A DNA stretch of 41,827 nt, from contig JAUMCA010000126.1 of assembly GCA_032119475.1 (NCBI GenBank), positions 1 through 41,827 on the forward strand, in the 5' to 3' direction. This DNA is from F1-60-MAGs149 sp032119475. Its GTDB lineage: Bacteria > Actinomycetota > Thermoleophilia > Gaiellales > F1-60-MAGs149. The position numbers and the translations under genes were made by a program. Positions 1 to 7,885 of the stretch are shown piece after piece. The notes beneath the pieces were generated by a model. That model worked only from the letters and a program-made list of their open reading frames with translations, did not search any database and had not been told where the DNA came from. Each line of letters starts with the position of its first letter. The first letter of the stretch is position 1.

Positions 1-16
1 CGCCCCTCCCCGGCCG

Positions 17-373
17 TCAGGCGCGTACGAGCACTCGGCCGTCCTCGACCCGCACGGGGTAGACGGCGACGCGGAGGCCCTCGTCCTCGGGGCAGACGCC
101 GGTCCCGGCGTCGAACTCCCAGCCGTGCCACGGGCAGACGACGACGGTGCGGTCGACGAGCGCGTAGCGGCCGCCCGGCTCGCCCTCGACCCGCTGCTCG
201 ACGGTGCCGAGGCAGAGGCGCGCACCGGAGTGCGGGCAGCGGTTGCGGATCGCGATCAGGTCGCGGGTGCGTGGATCGCGCATGACGCCGATCTCGCGAC
301 CGCCGATGCGGGCGATCGCCGGTGCCCCCGGCTCGATGTCCGCCTCCGCGCCGACGTCGTGCCAGTCGCTCAT
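17..373 (-). CDS. Rieske [2Fe-2S] domain protein, small
   Basis: A 118-aa protein made of a single Rieske domain. The two cluster-binding boxes are visible: C46-P-H48 in RCPHSGA and C80-P-W-H83 in VCPWHGWEFD, the usual CxH ... CxxH spacing for a ferredoxin-like or NirD-like Rieske protein. There is no dioxygenase catalytic domain, so it is either a stand-alone electron carrier or a redox partner. Its ATG overlaps the TGA of the upstream amidohydrolase by four bases (ATGA at 370-373), which indicates translational coupling and a joint function. The substrate is unknown. The Rieske assignment is firm; its partner is inferred from position. Confidence 0.9.
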   Translation of the reverse strand: MSDWHDVGAEADIEPGAPAIARIGGREIGVMRDPRTRDLIAIRNRCPHSGARLCLGTVEQRVEGEPGGRYALVDRTVVVCPWHGWEFDAGTGVCPEDEGLRVAVYPVRVEDGRVLVRA

Positions 374-1449
374 CGCGTCACCGGGACGTCCAGACGGCTC
401 CCGTAGAAGGCGACCGCGTTGTCGTGCATCACGCCCTGGCGCCACGCCTCGGGCAGGCGGTTCGCCAGCCAGCGCGGCTCGTCTCCGTCCCAGTGGGGGT
501 AGTCCGACGCGTAGCAGAGGATGTCGGGTGCGCCGACGGCGGCGAGCATCTGCCACAGCAGCTCGTCGTGGCCGTCGGTGTGCTCGAGCGGCTGGGTGGC
601 GAAGCGGACGTGGCGACGCACGGTCTCGATCGGCGGCTCGTCCATCCACGGCGTGTCGTCGCGCAGACCGCGCCAGTTCGTGTCGTGGCGCCACAGCATC
701 CCCGGCAGCCAGGCGACGCCGCCCTCGATCAGCAGCACCCGCAGGTCGGGCAGGCGGCGGAAGGTCCCGTGCGTGAGCAGGGACATCAGGTGGCCCATGA
801 TCGAGCAGGCCGAGCCGATCGTGTGCCACTCGATGTAGAAGGTCGGCACCCCGGCGCCGCTCGGCTGGTGCGCGAGGCCCATGCCCTCCATGCCCGAGTG
901 CACCGCGACCGCCAGCCCGTGGGCGGAGGCGGCCTCGAGGATCGGCAGGTAGCGCGGATCGCCGTACGGTCGCTCGCTGCCGCCGGACAGCAGGACCTGC
1001 ACGAACTGCCGGTGCGGGGCGCAGCGCTCGATCTCGCGGACCGCGGCGGCCGGGTCCTGCGTGGGGACGACGATGGAGCCGCGGAAGCGGGCGTCCTGCG
1101 GGAACCAGTCCTCGCGCAGCCAGTCGTTGTGGGCGCGGGCGAGGGCGGCCGCGCGGTAGGCGTTCTCCATCAGGCCGACGCTGAGCGCGTCGTCGGCGGT
1201 CAGGATGCCGATGTCGGCGCCCTGGTCGTCGAGCACCTCCCGGGCCACCGTGGCGGCGTTGCCGCCGGGCATGCCGGAGTCGTCGGTCGCGAGATCCGTG
1301 CGGAACCAGGTCGACGGGTTCGACCACGGGTAGCCGGGCAGGCCGAGCAGGTAGGACTGGTTGCGGTACCACTCGCGCTCGGACGCGTCGATGTACTGGA
1401 GGATCTCCTCCGGCTGCGCGATCTGGACGTGGACGTCGCAGTCGATCAC
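370..1449 (-). CDS. Amidohydrolase-2 family (ACMSD-like) metal-dependent hydrolase/decarboxylase
   Basis: I chose a GTG start at 1449, giving 359 aa. It has GAGGGGG about 7 nt upstream and places the metal motif DCDVHV at the extreme N-terminus, as usual for this family. An in-frame ATG at 1524 would put the start upstream of a palindromic operator and a -10 box (1479-1508), so it is unlikely. Other family features are AVHSGM in the middle and YASDYPHWD near the C-terminus, which supplies the conserved Asp. Members of this TIM-barrel family decarboxylate or hydrolyse aromatic and cyclic acids. The coupled Rieske gene suggests an oxidative aromatic or heterocyclic pathway, but the substrate cannot be read from the sequence. 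Confidence 0.85.
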   Translation of the reverse strand: MIDCDVHVQIAQPEEILQYIDASEREWYRNQSYLLGLPGYPWSNPSTWFRTDLATDDSGMPGGNAATVAREVLDDQGADIGILTADDALSVGLMENAYRAAALARAHNDWLREDWFPQDARFRGSIVVPTQDPAAAVREIERCAPHRQFVQVLLSGGSERPYGDPRYLPILEAASAHGLAVAVHSGMEGMGLAHQPSGAGVPTFYIEWHTIGSACSIMGHLMSLLTHGTFRRLPDLRVLLIEGGVAWLPGMLWRHDTNWRGLRDDTPWMDEPPIETVRRHVRFATQPLEHTDGHDELLWQMLAAVGAPDILCYASDYPHWDGDEPRWLANRLPEAWRQGVMHDNAVAFYGSRLDVPVTR

Positions 1450-1478
1450 TCGTGCCCCCTCGCTCCCGTGAAGGTCCC

Positions 1479-1508
1479 AGCATAGCCGGTTTCTGAACGT
1501 ACGTTCAG
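1479..1508 (-). promoter_or_regulatory. Promoter with perfect 16-bp TetR-like palindrome upstream of the amidohydrolase/Rieske operon
   Basis: Positions 1493-1508 read CTGAACGTACGTTCAG, identical to its reverse complement. On the minus strand it is followed 8 bases later by a -10-like TATGCT (1484 to 1479), which would put the transcription start about 20 nt before the GTG at 1449. The palindrome covers the expected -35 position, so a bound protein would block transcription. AACG-N2-CGTT symmetry is typical of TetR-family operators; from memory, PaaR-type sites look like this. The cognate regulator is not proven. The only TetR gene in the window is at 8879-9451. Confidence 0.6.
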
Positions 1509-1541
1509 GCTTGGCGGCCGCCACGCGGCCACGCGGCGTGC

Positions 1542-1570
1542 GGGTCCCGGCGGCGTCGCCGCCGGGACCC
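1542..1570 (-). terminator. GC-rich hairpin, probable terminator after the SHOCT gene
   Basis: A perfect 13-bp stem (1542-1554 with 1558-1570) closes on a 3-nt loop, 6 nt beyond the stop codon of the minus-strand gene at 1577. There is no clear T-tract, which is common for actinobacterial terminators. It separates that gene from the amidohydrolase promoter. Confidence 0.6.
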
Positions 1571-1576
1571 GGCCGA

Positions 1577-1957
1577 TCAGGACAGGGCCTTCTTCTTCAG
1601 CGCCTCGAACTCCTCCGGGGTGATGGCACCCGAGTCGAGGAGCTGCTTCGCCTTCTCGATCTGCGCCGCGGAGCCGCCGGCCACGTCCTTGACGTGGTCG
1701 TCGAAGTCCTTCTGCGCGGCCTGCACGGCGGCCATGCGCCGTTCCGCCATGTTGTGGCTGTTGACGATCAGGTAGATCAGCACGCCGAACAGGGGCGCCA
1801 GGATCAGGAAGATGATCCAGATCGCCTTCTTGCCGCCCGAGCAGTCCTTCCGGCTGAACAGATCACCGAAGACCATGATCAGCAGCCAGAACCAGATGAC
1901 GAAGCCGAAGATCAGCAGCATCGTCCAGAGCAGGTGCAAGAGCGGGTAGTCGTCCAT
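1577..1957 (-). CDS. Small two-TM membrane protein with PLDc_N-like region and C-terminal SHOCT domain
   Basis: A 126-aa protein. The start is the ATG at 1957, with GGAGG 6 nt upstream. Two hydrophobic segments lie at about residues 6-30 and 45-66, separated by a short charged loop with a Cys. A hydrophilic helix follows, then a C-terminal SHOCT motif (AAQIEKAKQLLDSGAITPEE followed by FEALKKKAL), a short helical module common at the C-termini of bacterial membrane proteins and thought to mediate oligomerisation. The arrangement resembles PLDc_N/SHOCT proteins. It is transcribed alone, divergent from the RidA gene. Its role is unknown. Confidence 0.8.
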   Translation of the reverse strand: MDDYPLLHLLWTMLLIFGFVIWFWLLIMVFGDLFSRKDCSGGKKAIWIIFLILAPLFGVLIYLIVNSHNMAERRMAAVQAAQKDFDDHVKDVAGGSAAQIEKAKQLLDSGAITPEEFEALKKKALS

Positions 1958-2079
1958 GGAACCTCCGTCGTTTGACGCACCCGAGTGTACGGGGCGTGAC
2001 ACCCCACCGCGTGGGTGGGTGCACTTGACGCGACAGCTGTTCCGCGGGATCGTCCCGCTCAGGCGACGAGGAGGAATCC

Positions 2080-2505
2080 ATGTTCGACGCGACGACGGCG
2101 GAGCGGCTGACCACTGACGGCGACTGGTTCGCGCCGTACTACATCTCGCTCGGCTACCGCCTCGGAAACGTGCTCGTGCTGTCGGGGCAGGCGTCGATCT
2201 CGGAGCAGGGCGAGATCGTCGGGGCCGGGGACTTCGACGCCCAGGCCGCGCAGACGTTCGCGAACCTCGAACGGGTGCTCGCCCTCGGCGGTTGCGGGCT
2301 CCAGGACATCTTCAAGGTGACGATCTACCTCACCGATATGGGGAACTTCCCCAAGATCATGGAGCTCCGGCAGCGGCACTTCACGCCGCCCTATCCGGCG
2401 GACACCATCGTCGAGGTGCGGTCGCTCGCGCTGCCGGAGCTGATGATCGAGATCGACGCCATGGCGCTCGTGCCGACGGACGGCGTGCGCGGCGTGCGCG
2501 GCTAG
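2080..2505 (+). CDS. RidA/YjgF/UK114 family protein (enamine/imine deaminase-like)
   Basis: A 141-aa protein with an ATG start preceded by GAGGAGG. It carries the family features: SGQASI near residue 35, the central region ending in VTIYLTDMGNF, and PADTIVEVRSLA near the C-terminus. Family members hydrolyse reactive enamines and imines such as 2-aminoacrylate and so protect PLP enzymes, or act in catabolic operons (RutC-type). The Arg that binds the carboxylate in RidA is probably the one in VEVRSLA, but I cannot confirm the RidA subclass. It converges on the 5-aminolevulinate synthase gene (a PLP enzyme) with only a 14-nt gap. Confidence 0.88.
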   Translation: MFDATTAERLTTDGDWFAPYYISLGYRLGNVLVLSGQASISEQGEIVGAGDFDAQAAQTFANLERVLALGGCGLQDIFKVTIYLTDMGNFPKIMELRQRHFTPPYPADTIVEVRSLALPELMIEIDAMALVPTDGVRGVRG

Positions 2506-2519
2506 CGGCCCGCCGCCGG

Positions 2520-3782
2520 TCAGCCGTGCGTCGGCAGGGGGAGCTCGCCGACCCGCGGCAGCTCGAGGCGCTCCCAGACGTCCACGAGCCCGGCGAGCAG
2601 CGCGCGCTCGTCGTCGTCGGTGTGGAGCGGGCTGGTCGTGATGCGAAACCGCTCGGTGCCCCTGGGGACCGTCGGGTAGTCGATCGGCTGGACGTAGATG
2701 GCGTGCTCGTCGAGCAGGAGGCGCGCTGCCTCCCGTGCGCGCAGTGGATCGCCGAGGATGACGGGGATCAGGTGGCTCTCGGTGTGGAGGGTCGGGATGC
2801 CCTCGGCCTCGATGGCCGCGCGGACGTCGGCGACGCGGCGGTGGAGCTCGATCCGCTCCGTGTCCGTGGCGCGCAGGTGCCGGATGCTGGCGTGCGCCGC
2901 CGCGACCACGACCGGGGCCGGGGAGGTGGTGAAGATGAAGCCGGATCCGTACGAGCGGACGAGGTCGACCAGGCGCTCGGAGCCGGCGATGTAGCCGCCC
3001 TGCGCCCCCACCGCCTTGCCGAGCGTGCCCTGCAGGATGTCGACCTCCGACTCGAGGCCCTCGCGGGCGACGATGCCGGCGCCCTCGGGGCCGTACATGC
3101 CGACCGCGTGCACCTCGTCGACGTAGACGAGGCCGTCGTTGGTCCGGGCCACGTCGGCGAGGTCGGCGATCGGGGCGATGTCGCCGCTCATCGAGTAGAC
3201 GCTCTCGAAGGCGACGACCCGCGGGCGTGCGGCCTCCTCGGCGCGCATCAGCGCGGCCAGGTGGTCGGCGTCGTCGTGCTGGAAGACGCGGACCGTCGCA
3301 CCGCTGCGGCGCATGCCCTCGATCATCGAGTTGTGGTTGCCGGCGTCGGAGAAGATGACGCAGTCGGGCAGCGCGCTGCCGAGGACGGCGAGCGCCGTCC
3401 AGTTGGCCACCCAGCCGGACGAGAAGAGCAGCGCGGCCTCCTTGCGGTGCCACGTCGCGAGCTCGCGCTCGAGCGCCACGTGCAGCGACGTCGTGCCGGA
3501 GATGTTGCGCGTGCCGCCGCTGCCCGCACCGCGTGCGGCCGCCGTCTCGATCACCGCGGCCGTGACGTCGGGATGCGCCGCCATGCCGAGGTAGTCGTTC
3601 GAGCACCAGACCGTGACGTCGCGCAGCGTCCCGTCCTTCGCGTGCAGCACCGCGCGCGCCGTGCCCGCGACCCGTTCGATCTCCGCGAATTCGCGGTAGC
3701 GGCCCTCGACGCGCAGGCGGTCGAGCGCATCGTCGACGATGCCCGCGTAGTCCACGCCCGGCACTCTACCGGCACTCGCCAT
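2520..3782 (-). CDS. hemA: 5-aminolevulinate synthase (ALAS), PLP alpha-oxoamine synthase
   Basis: About 420 aa. It would condense glycine with succinyl-CoA to 5-aminolevulinate. ALAS-specific blocks run along the whole length: WCSNDYLGMAAHP, SGGTRNISGTT, FSDAGNHNSMIEGMRRSG, YVDEVHAVGMYG (D222, H225), the PLP lysine in QGTLGKAVG (K256), SYGSGFIFTTS, and YVQPIDYPTVPRGTERFRIT. The related KBL and BioF enzymes differ in the TRNISGT and YPTVPRGTER blocks. The start is uncertain: the ATG at 3782 is 8 nt after the upstream stop, while a GTG at 3755 aligns with the usual ALAS N-terminus (xDY). Most actinobacteria make ALA from glutamyl-tRNA, so a stand-alone ALAS is notable. It follows the secreted-protein gene in one operon. 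Confidence 0.88.
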   Translation of the reverse strand: MASAGRVPGVDYAGIVDDALDRLRVEGRYREFAEIERVAGTARAVLHAKDGTLRDVTVWCSNDYLGMAAHPDVTAAVIETAAARGAGSGGTRNISGTTSLHVALERELATWHRKEAALLFSSGWVANWTALAVLGSALPDCVIFSDAGNHNSMIEGMRRSGATVRVFQHDDADHLAALMRAEEAARPRVVAFESVYSMSGDIAPIADLADVARTNDGLVYVDEVHAVGMYGPEGAGIVAREGLESEVDILQGTLGKAVGAQGGYIAGSERLVDLVRSYGSGFIFTTSPAPVVVAAAHASIRHLRATDTERIELHRRVADVRAAIEAEGIPTLHTESHLIPVILGDPLRAREAARLLLDEHAIYVQPIDYPTVPRGTERFRITTSPLHTDDDERALLAGLVDVWERLELPRVGELPLPTHG

Positions 3783-3790
3783 ACGGGGGT

Positions 3791-4642
3791 CTACCCGGTG
3801 GCGAACGTCGCCAGCGCGGTCCAGCCGCCGGCCCGCGTCGTGGCGAGGTCGTAGAGGCTGAATCCCGTCGCGCCCGCGTCGAGCGATGCGCGTGCCGCCG
3901 CGTCGAGCTGGGCCGCGGACAGCCGGTTCGCGACGCCGGTGATCACGTGCACCTCGACGTCCGGATCGCCCGTGGCGGTGCGCAGGCGCTCGACGCACCC
4001 GGTCGTGTCGCGGTACACCCGCTCCGCGCTGTGCCGGCGCGACGGGTAGCACATGGGCATGAACGCGTCGGCGGCGTCGTGCAGCTCGACGTAGGGGAAC
4101 ACGGGCCAGTACATGGACACGGGGGAGGGGATGATCGCCGCCAGCGGCACCTTCGGGTTCGCCGTGCGCGCCCAGGCCGCGAGCTCCGCCGCGCGCCGGG
4201 CGCGCAGCTTCGGGTTCCGCACGATCGTCGCCTCGATGTCGATGGCGAGCCCGTCGACCGCCTCGCCGCCGCCGATGCGCAGCGCCGCCGCGAGGCGGGC
4301 GCGGTCCTGTGCCGGGTTGCGAAAGCCGGGCAGGTACCACGGGATGACGCGCAGGCCGCTCTGGTGCGCGAGCGCGACGAGGCGCCTCAGCGCCGCGGGG
4401 TCCTGGACGGCGGTCCGCGACTTCCAGTTCGCGGTCTCGACGTAGATCGCGGGCACGCCCCGCTCGAGCGCGATCGCGACGACGCGCTCGGGCGCGCGCC
4501 GCTGCGCGTCCCAGATGTCCACCCACAGGCCGGTGCCCGAGAAGACGGCGGCGCGCGTCGGCTCCGCGGACGCGGCGGGGGCCGCGACGAGCGACGCGGC
4601 GGCGAGGGCGAGGAGCAGTGCGAGGCGGCGCACGACGCCCAT
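3791..4642 (-). CDS. Secreted TIM-barrel (glycosyl-hydrolase-like) protein of unknown activity
   Basis: A 283-aa protein with a clear signal peptide: a positive N-terminus (MGVVRR), a long Leu/Ala hydrophobic stretch, and a probable cleavage after PAASA near residue 26. The mature part has alternating beta/alpha elements: LWVDIWD, AIYVETANW, RVIPWYLPGF, DGLAIDIEA, MPMCYPS and VITGVAN. The conserved acidic pair in the LAIDIEA strand resembles the catalytic region of glycosidase-like TIM barrels. Substrate and activity are unknown. It is the first gene of the operon with ALAS, and divergent from the sarcosine-dehydrogenase-like gene. Confidence 0.75.
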   Translation of the reverse strand: MGVVRRLALLLALAAASLVAAPAASAEPTRAAVFSGTGLWVDIWDAQRRAPERVVAIALERGVPAIYVETANWKSRTAVQDPAALRRLVALAHQSGLRVIPWYLPGFRNPAQDRARLAAALRIGGGEAVDGLAIDIEATIVRNPKLRARRAAELAAWARTANPKVPLAAIIPSPVSMYWPVFPYVELHDAADAFMPMCYPSRRHSAERVYRDTTGCVERLRTATGDPDVEVHVITGVANRLSAAQLDAAARASLDAGATGFSLYDLATTRAGGWTALATFATG

Positions 4643-4708
4643 CCTACGGCCGCCCCGCTCGCGGTCGTCACAAGGCTAACGCTCGGTAGCCGAAACGGCG
4701 AACGCGTG

Positions 4709-4742
4709 GTAGCCTCACCGGGCGCGGATCCGCGCCGGGAGG
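4709..4742 (+). promoter_or_regulatory. Candidate promoter and 16-bp palindrome before the dehydrogenase operon
   Basis: A -10-like TAGCCT lies at 4710-4715. Six bases later, 4721-4736 form a perfect 16-bp palindrome (GGCGCGGATCCGCGCC), immediately followed by the GGGAGGAGAGG ribosome-binding site. The palindrome would fall in the 5' leader. It could be an operator or a hairpin over the ribosome site, but GC-rich DNA forms such palindromes easily. Confidence 0.35.
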
Positions 4743-4755
4743 AGAGGGGGTCGGC

Positions 4756-7218
4756 GTGGCCGAGCGGCTCATGGAGAAGGGCATCACGGCGGCCCCGTTC
4801 GCCGGGGGCGACACCGTTCCGGAGCGCGCGCGCATCGTGGTGGTCGGCGGTGGCATGGCGGGCATGTCGATCGCGCTGGGCCTCGCCGAGGCCGGCGAGC
4901 GCGACGTCGTCGTGCTCGAGCGCCGCAGCATCGCGAGCGGCACCACGTGGCACGCGGCGGGCCTCGTCGTCCGGGCGCGCGGCACCCACGCGCTGACCGG
5001 CCTCGCGGACCGGAGCGTCGCGATCTACAGCGGCCTCGAGGAGCGCACGGGCGTCGAGGTCCACTTCAACCGCTGCGGGTCGCTGACGCTCGCCACCCAC
5101 GCCGGCCGCTGGGACGAGCTGCGCTACGCCGCCGGCGTCGCGCGCCACCACGGCATCCCGGTCGAGGAGGTCGGCCCGGCGGACGTCGAGCGCCTCTGGC
5201 CGCTCGCGACGGGCACCGGCGTGGTCGGGGCGCTCCACCAGCCGACCGACGGGCACCTGAATCCCGGCATGGCCTGCCTCGCCCTGGCCAAGGCCGCGCA
5301 CGACGCGGGCGTCCGCATCGTGGAGGGCGCCGTCGTCACGGCGATCGAGCGCGACGGCGGCGGGGTGACCGGCGTGGTCACGGCGCAGGGGCGCGTCGCC
5401 TGCGAGCACGCGGTCCTCGCCTGCGGCCTGTGGACGCGGGATCTCGCCGCGTCGGCGGGGGCGACCGTGCCGCTGTACGCGGCGGAGCACGTGCACGTCT
5501 CGACGGCTCCGATCGACGGCGCGGCGGACACGCTCCCCGTCCTGCGCCAGCCGGACGGCTACTTCTACGCGCGCCACAACGGCGGCGGATTGATGGTCGG
5601 CGCCTTCGAGCCCGACGGCGTCCCGCGCAGCGTGGACTCGCTCGGCCCGGGCTTCGCGTTCGGCGAGTTCGAGGCGGACTGGGACCACTTCGCCCCGGTG
5701 CGCGCGTTCGCCACCGAGCGCATCCCCGCGCTGGCCGGCGCGGACTTCAACCGCTTCCTCAACGCGCCGGAGTCGTTCACGCCCGACGCCAACTTCTGCC
5801 TCGGGGAGACGAACGAGGTCGACCGCCTGTGGGTCGCGGCCGGCTTCAACTCGCAGGGCGTCATCTACTCGCCGGCCGCGGGCGAGGCACTCGCCGCATG
5901 GCTGGTCGAGGGTGCGCCGCAGCACGACGTCAGCGAGGTCGACGTGCGGCGCTTCGCGCGCGAGCAGGCCAACCGCCGGTACCTGCACGCCCGCACGTAC
6001 GAGGGGCTGGGCCGCCTCTACGCCATGCACTGGCCCGGGCTCGAGATGCAGACGGCGCGCGACGTCCGCCGCGGGTCGCTGTGGGAGCGCCTGCGCGATC
6101 GCAACGCGTGCTTCGGCGAGGCCAACGGCTGGGAGCGGGCGATGTGGTTCGCGCCCCCGGGCGTCGAACCCCGGACGGAGTACTCGTTCCAGCGGCCGAA
6201 TTGGTTCCCGCACGTGCGGGAGGAGCACATGGCTGCGCGCGAGACGGCCGCCCTGTTCGACCTGTCGTCGTTCGCGAAGCTCGACGTCGCCGGCCCCGAC
6301 GCCCTCGCCGTGGTCCAGGAGCTGTGCACGCGGGACTGCGACATCGCGGTCGGGCGCGTCACGTACACGCTGATGCTCAACGCCGGGGGCGGCATCGAGG
6401 TCGACGGCACCGTCGTCCGCCTCGCCGACGACCGCTTCCGCGTGATCACGCCGACCGTCGCGCACGCGAAGACGCTCGGCCTGCTCGCGCGCGGCTGCCG
6501 GGGCCGGGCCGCTGCGGTGTTCGACGCCACGTCCGCCCACGCGACGCTCGCCCTGATGGGCCCGGCGAGCCGGGACATCCTGCAGGCGATCTCCCCCGAC
6601 GACCTGTCTGCGGACGCCTTTCGCTTCGGCACCGCGCGGGAGCTCGAGGTCGGCACCGGCTACGCGCTCGCACTGCGGGTCAGCTTCGTCGGCGAGCTCG
6701 GCTACGAGCTGTACCCGACGGTCGACCAGGCGCCCGCGCTGTTCGACGCGCTGCTCGAGGCCGGAGCGGCGCACGGCCTGCGGCTGGCCGGCTACCACGC
6801 GCTCAACGCGCTGCGCTGCGAGAAGGGCTTCCGCCACCTCTGGCACGACATCGGCGTCGCCGACGATCCGCATCAGGCGAGCATGGAGTGGCTCCTGTCG
6901 CCGGGATCCGGCTACCGCGGCGAGGCCGCGATGGCCGGCCGCGGGACGCCGGACCGCCGCCTGCGGCTGATCCGCCTCGACGAGCCGGAGCCGATGCTGC
7001 TGCACGGCGAGACCGTCTTCCGCGACGGCGCGGCCGTCGGCTTCGTCACGAGCGGCGGCTACGGCCACGCGATCGGCGCCGCCTGCGGCCTGGCGATGCT
7101 GGTCGCCGACGCGCCGATCGGCGACGGGTACACCGTCGACGCGGGCGGCACGCCCGCCGCGGCGACCGTGGCCGATGACCCCTGGTACGACCCGTCCGCG
7201 GCGCGCATGCGCGCCTGA
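4756..7218 (+). CDS. Sarcosine/dimethylglycine dehydrogenase-like flavoprotein with C-terminal GcvT domain
   Basis: An 820-aa protein with a GTG start and strong GGAGGAGAGG upstream. The N-terminal half (about 25-400) is a DAO-type FAD domain: the dinucleotide fold VVVGGGMAGMSIA (31-36 GGGMAG) and SGTTWHAAGLV, whose His66 matches the covalent FAD-histidine of dimethylglycine and sarcosine dehydrogenases. The C-terminal half (about 440-810) is a GcvT/aminomethyltransferase fold that passes the methyl carbon to tetrahydrofolate (SFVGELGYELYPT; YHALNALRCEKGFRHLWHDIG). It would demethylate an N-methyl amino acid, giving 5,10-methylene-THF. The nearby N-carbamoylsarcosine hydrolase makes sarcosine a good candidate substrate, but dimethylglycine or another N-methyl amine is possible. 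Confidence 0.85.
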   Translation: MAERLMEKGITAAPFAGGDTVPERARIVVVGGGMAGMSIALGLAEAGERDVVVLERRSIASGTTWHAAGLVVRARGTHALTGLADRSVAIYSGLEERTGVEVHFNRCGSLTLATHAGRWDELRYAAGVARHHGIPVEEVGPADVERLWPLATGTGVVGALHQPTDGHLNPGMACLALAKAAHDAGVRIVEGAVVTAIERDGGGVTGVVTAQGRVACEHAVLACGLWTRDLAASAGATVPLYAAEHVHVSTAPIDGAADTLPVLRQPDGYFYARHNGGGLMVGAFEPDGVPRSVDSLGPGFAFGEFEADWDHFAPVRAFATERIPALAGADFNRFLNAPESFTPDANFCLGETNEVDRLWVAAGFNSQGVIYSPAAGEALAAWLVEGAPQHDVSEVDVRRFAREQANRRYLHARTYEGLGRLYAMHWPGLEMQTARDVRRGSLWERLRDRNACFGEANGWERAMWFAPPGVEPRTEYSFQRPNWFPHVREEHMAARETAALFDLSSFAKLDVAGPDALAVVQELCTRDCDIAVGRVTYTLMLNAGGGIEVDGTVVRLADDRFRVITPTVAHAKTLGLLARGCRGRAAAVFDATSAHATLALMGPASRDILQAISPDDLSADAFRFGTARELEVGTGYALALRVSFVGELGYELYPTVDQAPALFDALLEAGAAHGLRLAGYHALNALRCEKGFRHLWHDIGVADDPHQASMEWLLSPGSGYRGEAAMAGRGTPDRRLRLIRLDEPEPMLLHGETVFRDGAAVGFVTSGGYGHAIGAACGLAMLVADAPIGDGYTVDAGGTPAAATVADDPWYDPSAARMRA

Positions 7219-7240
7219 TCCTCCCGAGGAGCACACGAGA

Positions 7241-7885
7241 ATGAGCATCACCCCCTACGAGGCCCTGCACTGGCACCTCCATCCCGGCCGCACCGCGCTC
7301 GTCGTGATCGATCCGCAGAACGACTTCCTCCACCCGGACGGCTGGTACGCGCAGCAGGGCGTCGACATCACCCATATGCAGCGGTCGATCGAACCCACCC
7401 GGCGCCTCGTCGAGGCCTGCCACGCGGCCGACGTCCCGGTCATCTGGACGCGCCACGGCTCGCACGACACCCGTGACGCCGGCACGTTCCACGAACTGCG
7501 CCCGTTCCTGCGCGACGGCGGGCTCCGCATCGGCACGTGGGGCTACGAGATCCTCGACGGGCTCGACTACCGCGAGGGCGACTGGATCGTCGAGAAGCAG
7601 CGCCTCAGCGCCTTCTTCCAGACGAACCTGGAGATCGTGCTGCGCGGGTTGAACGCGGACACGGTGCTGATCTGCGGCGTCCTCACGAACCAGTGCGTCG
7701 CCGCGACGTCGAAGGACGCGACGTTCCGCGACTTCCGCCCGATCGTCGTGGAGGACGCGACCGGCACGACCTTCCCGCACCTGCACGAGCCGGCGATCGA
7801 GATGATGCGCGTGGGCTGGGCGCAGGTGAACGCGCTGGATGCGACGCTCGCCGAACTGGCCGCGCTGCCGGCGGCCGTCCGATGA
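7241..7885 (+). CDS. Isochorismatase-family cysteine hydrolase
   Basis: A 214-aa protein. I chose the ATG at 7241, with GAGGA upstream, rather than the longer frame that would overlap the previous gene. The catalytic triad of the superfamily is present: Asp in VVIDPQNDF, Lys in IVEKQRLSAFF and Cys in GVLTNQCVAATSKDA, with the usual cis-peptide region before the Cys. Relatives hydrolyse C-N bonds in N-carbamoyl or amide compounds (ureidoacrylate, biuret, N-carbamoylsarcosine). It is distinct from the N-carbamoylsarcosine hydrolase at 14257. The stop overlaps the ATG of the following LLM oxidoreductase (ATGA, 7882-7885), so the two are translationally coupled. The substrate is unknown. Confidence 0.85.
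   Translation: MSITPYEALHWHLHPGRTALVVIDPQNDFLHPDGWYAQQGVDITHMQRSIEPTRRLVEACHAADVPVIWTRHGSHDTRDAGTFHELRPFLRDGGLRIGTWGYEILDGLDYREGDWIVEKQRLSAFFQTNLEIVLRGLNADTVLICGVLTNQCVAATSKDATFRDFRPIVVEDATGTTFPHLHEPAIEMMRVGWAQVNALDATLAELAALPAAVR

Noticed and set aside
1450..1524. N-terminal extension of the amidohydrolase to the ATG at 1524
   Set aside because: It would start upstream of the promoter palindrome and precede the metal motif by about 26 unrelated residues; the GTG at 1449 has a good ribosome site.
2025..2053. Promoter TTGACG (2025-2030) with 17-bp spacer before the RidA gene
   Set aside because: The -10 position reads GATCGT, which is a poor match; not enough to annotate.
4387..7251. A 954-codon open frame on the minus strand opposite the dehydrogenase gene
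   Set aside because: Low-complexity composition and no recognisable domain; the plus strand carries FAD and GcvT motifs throughout.
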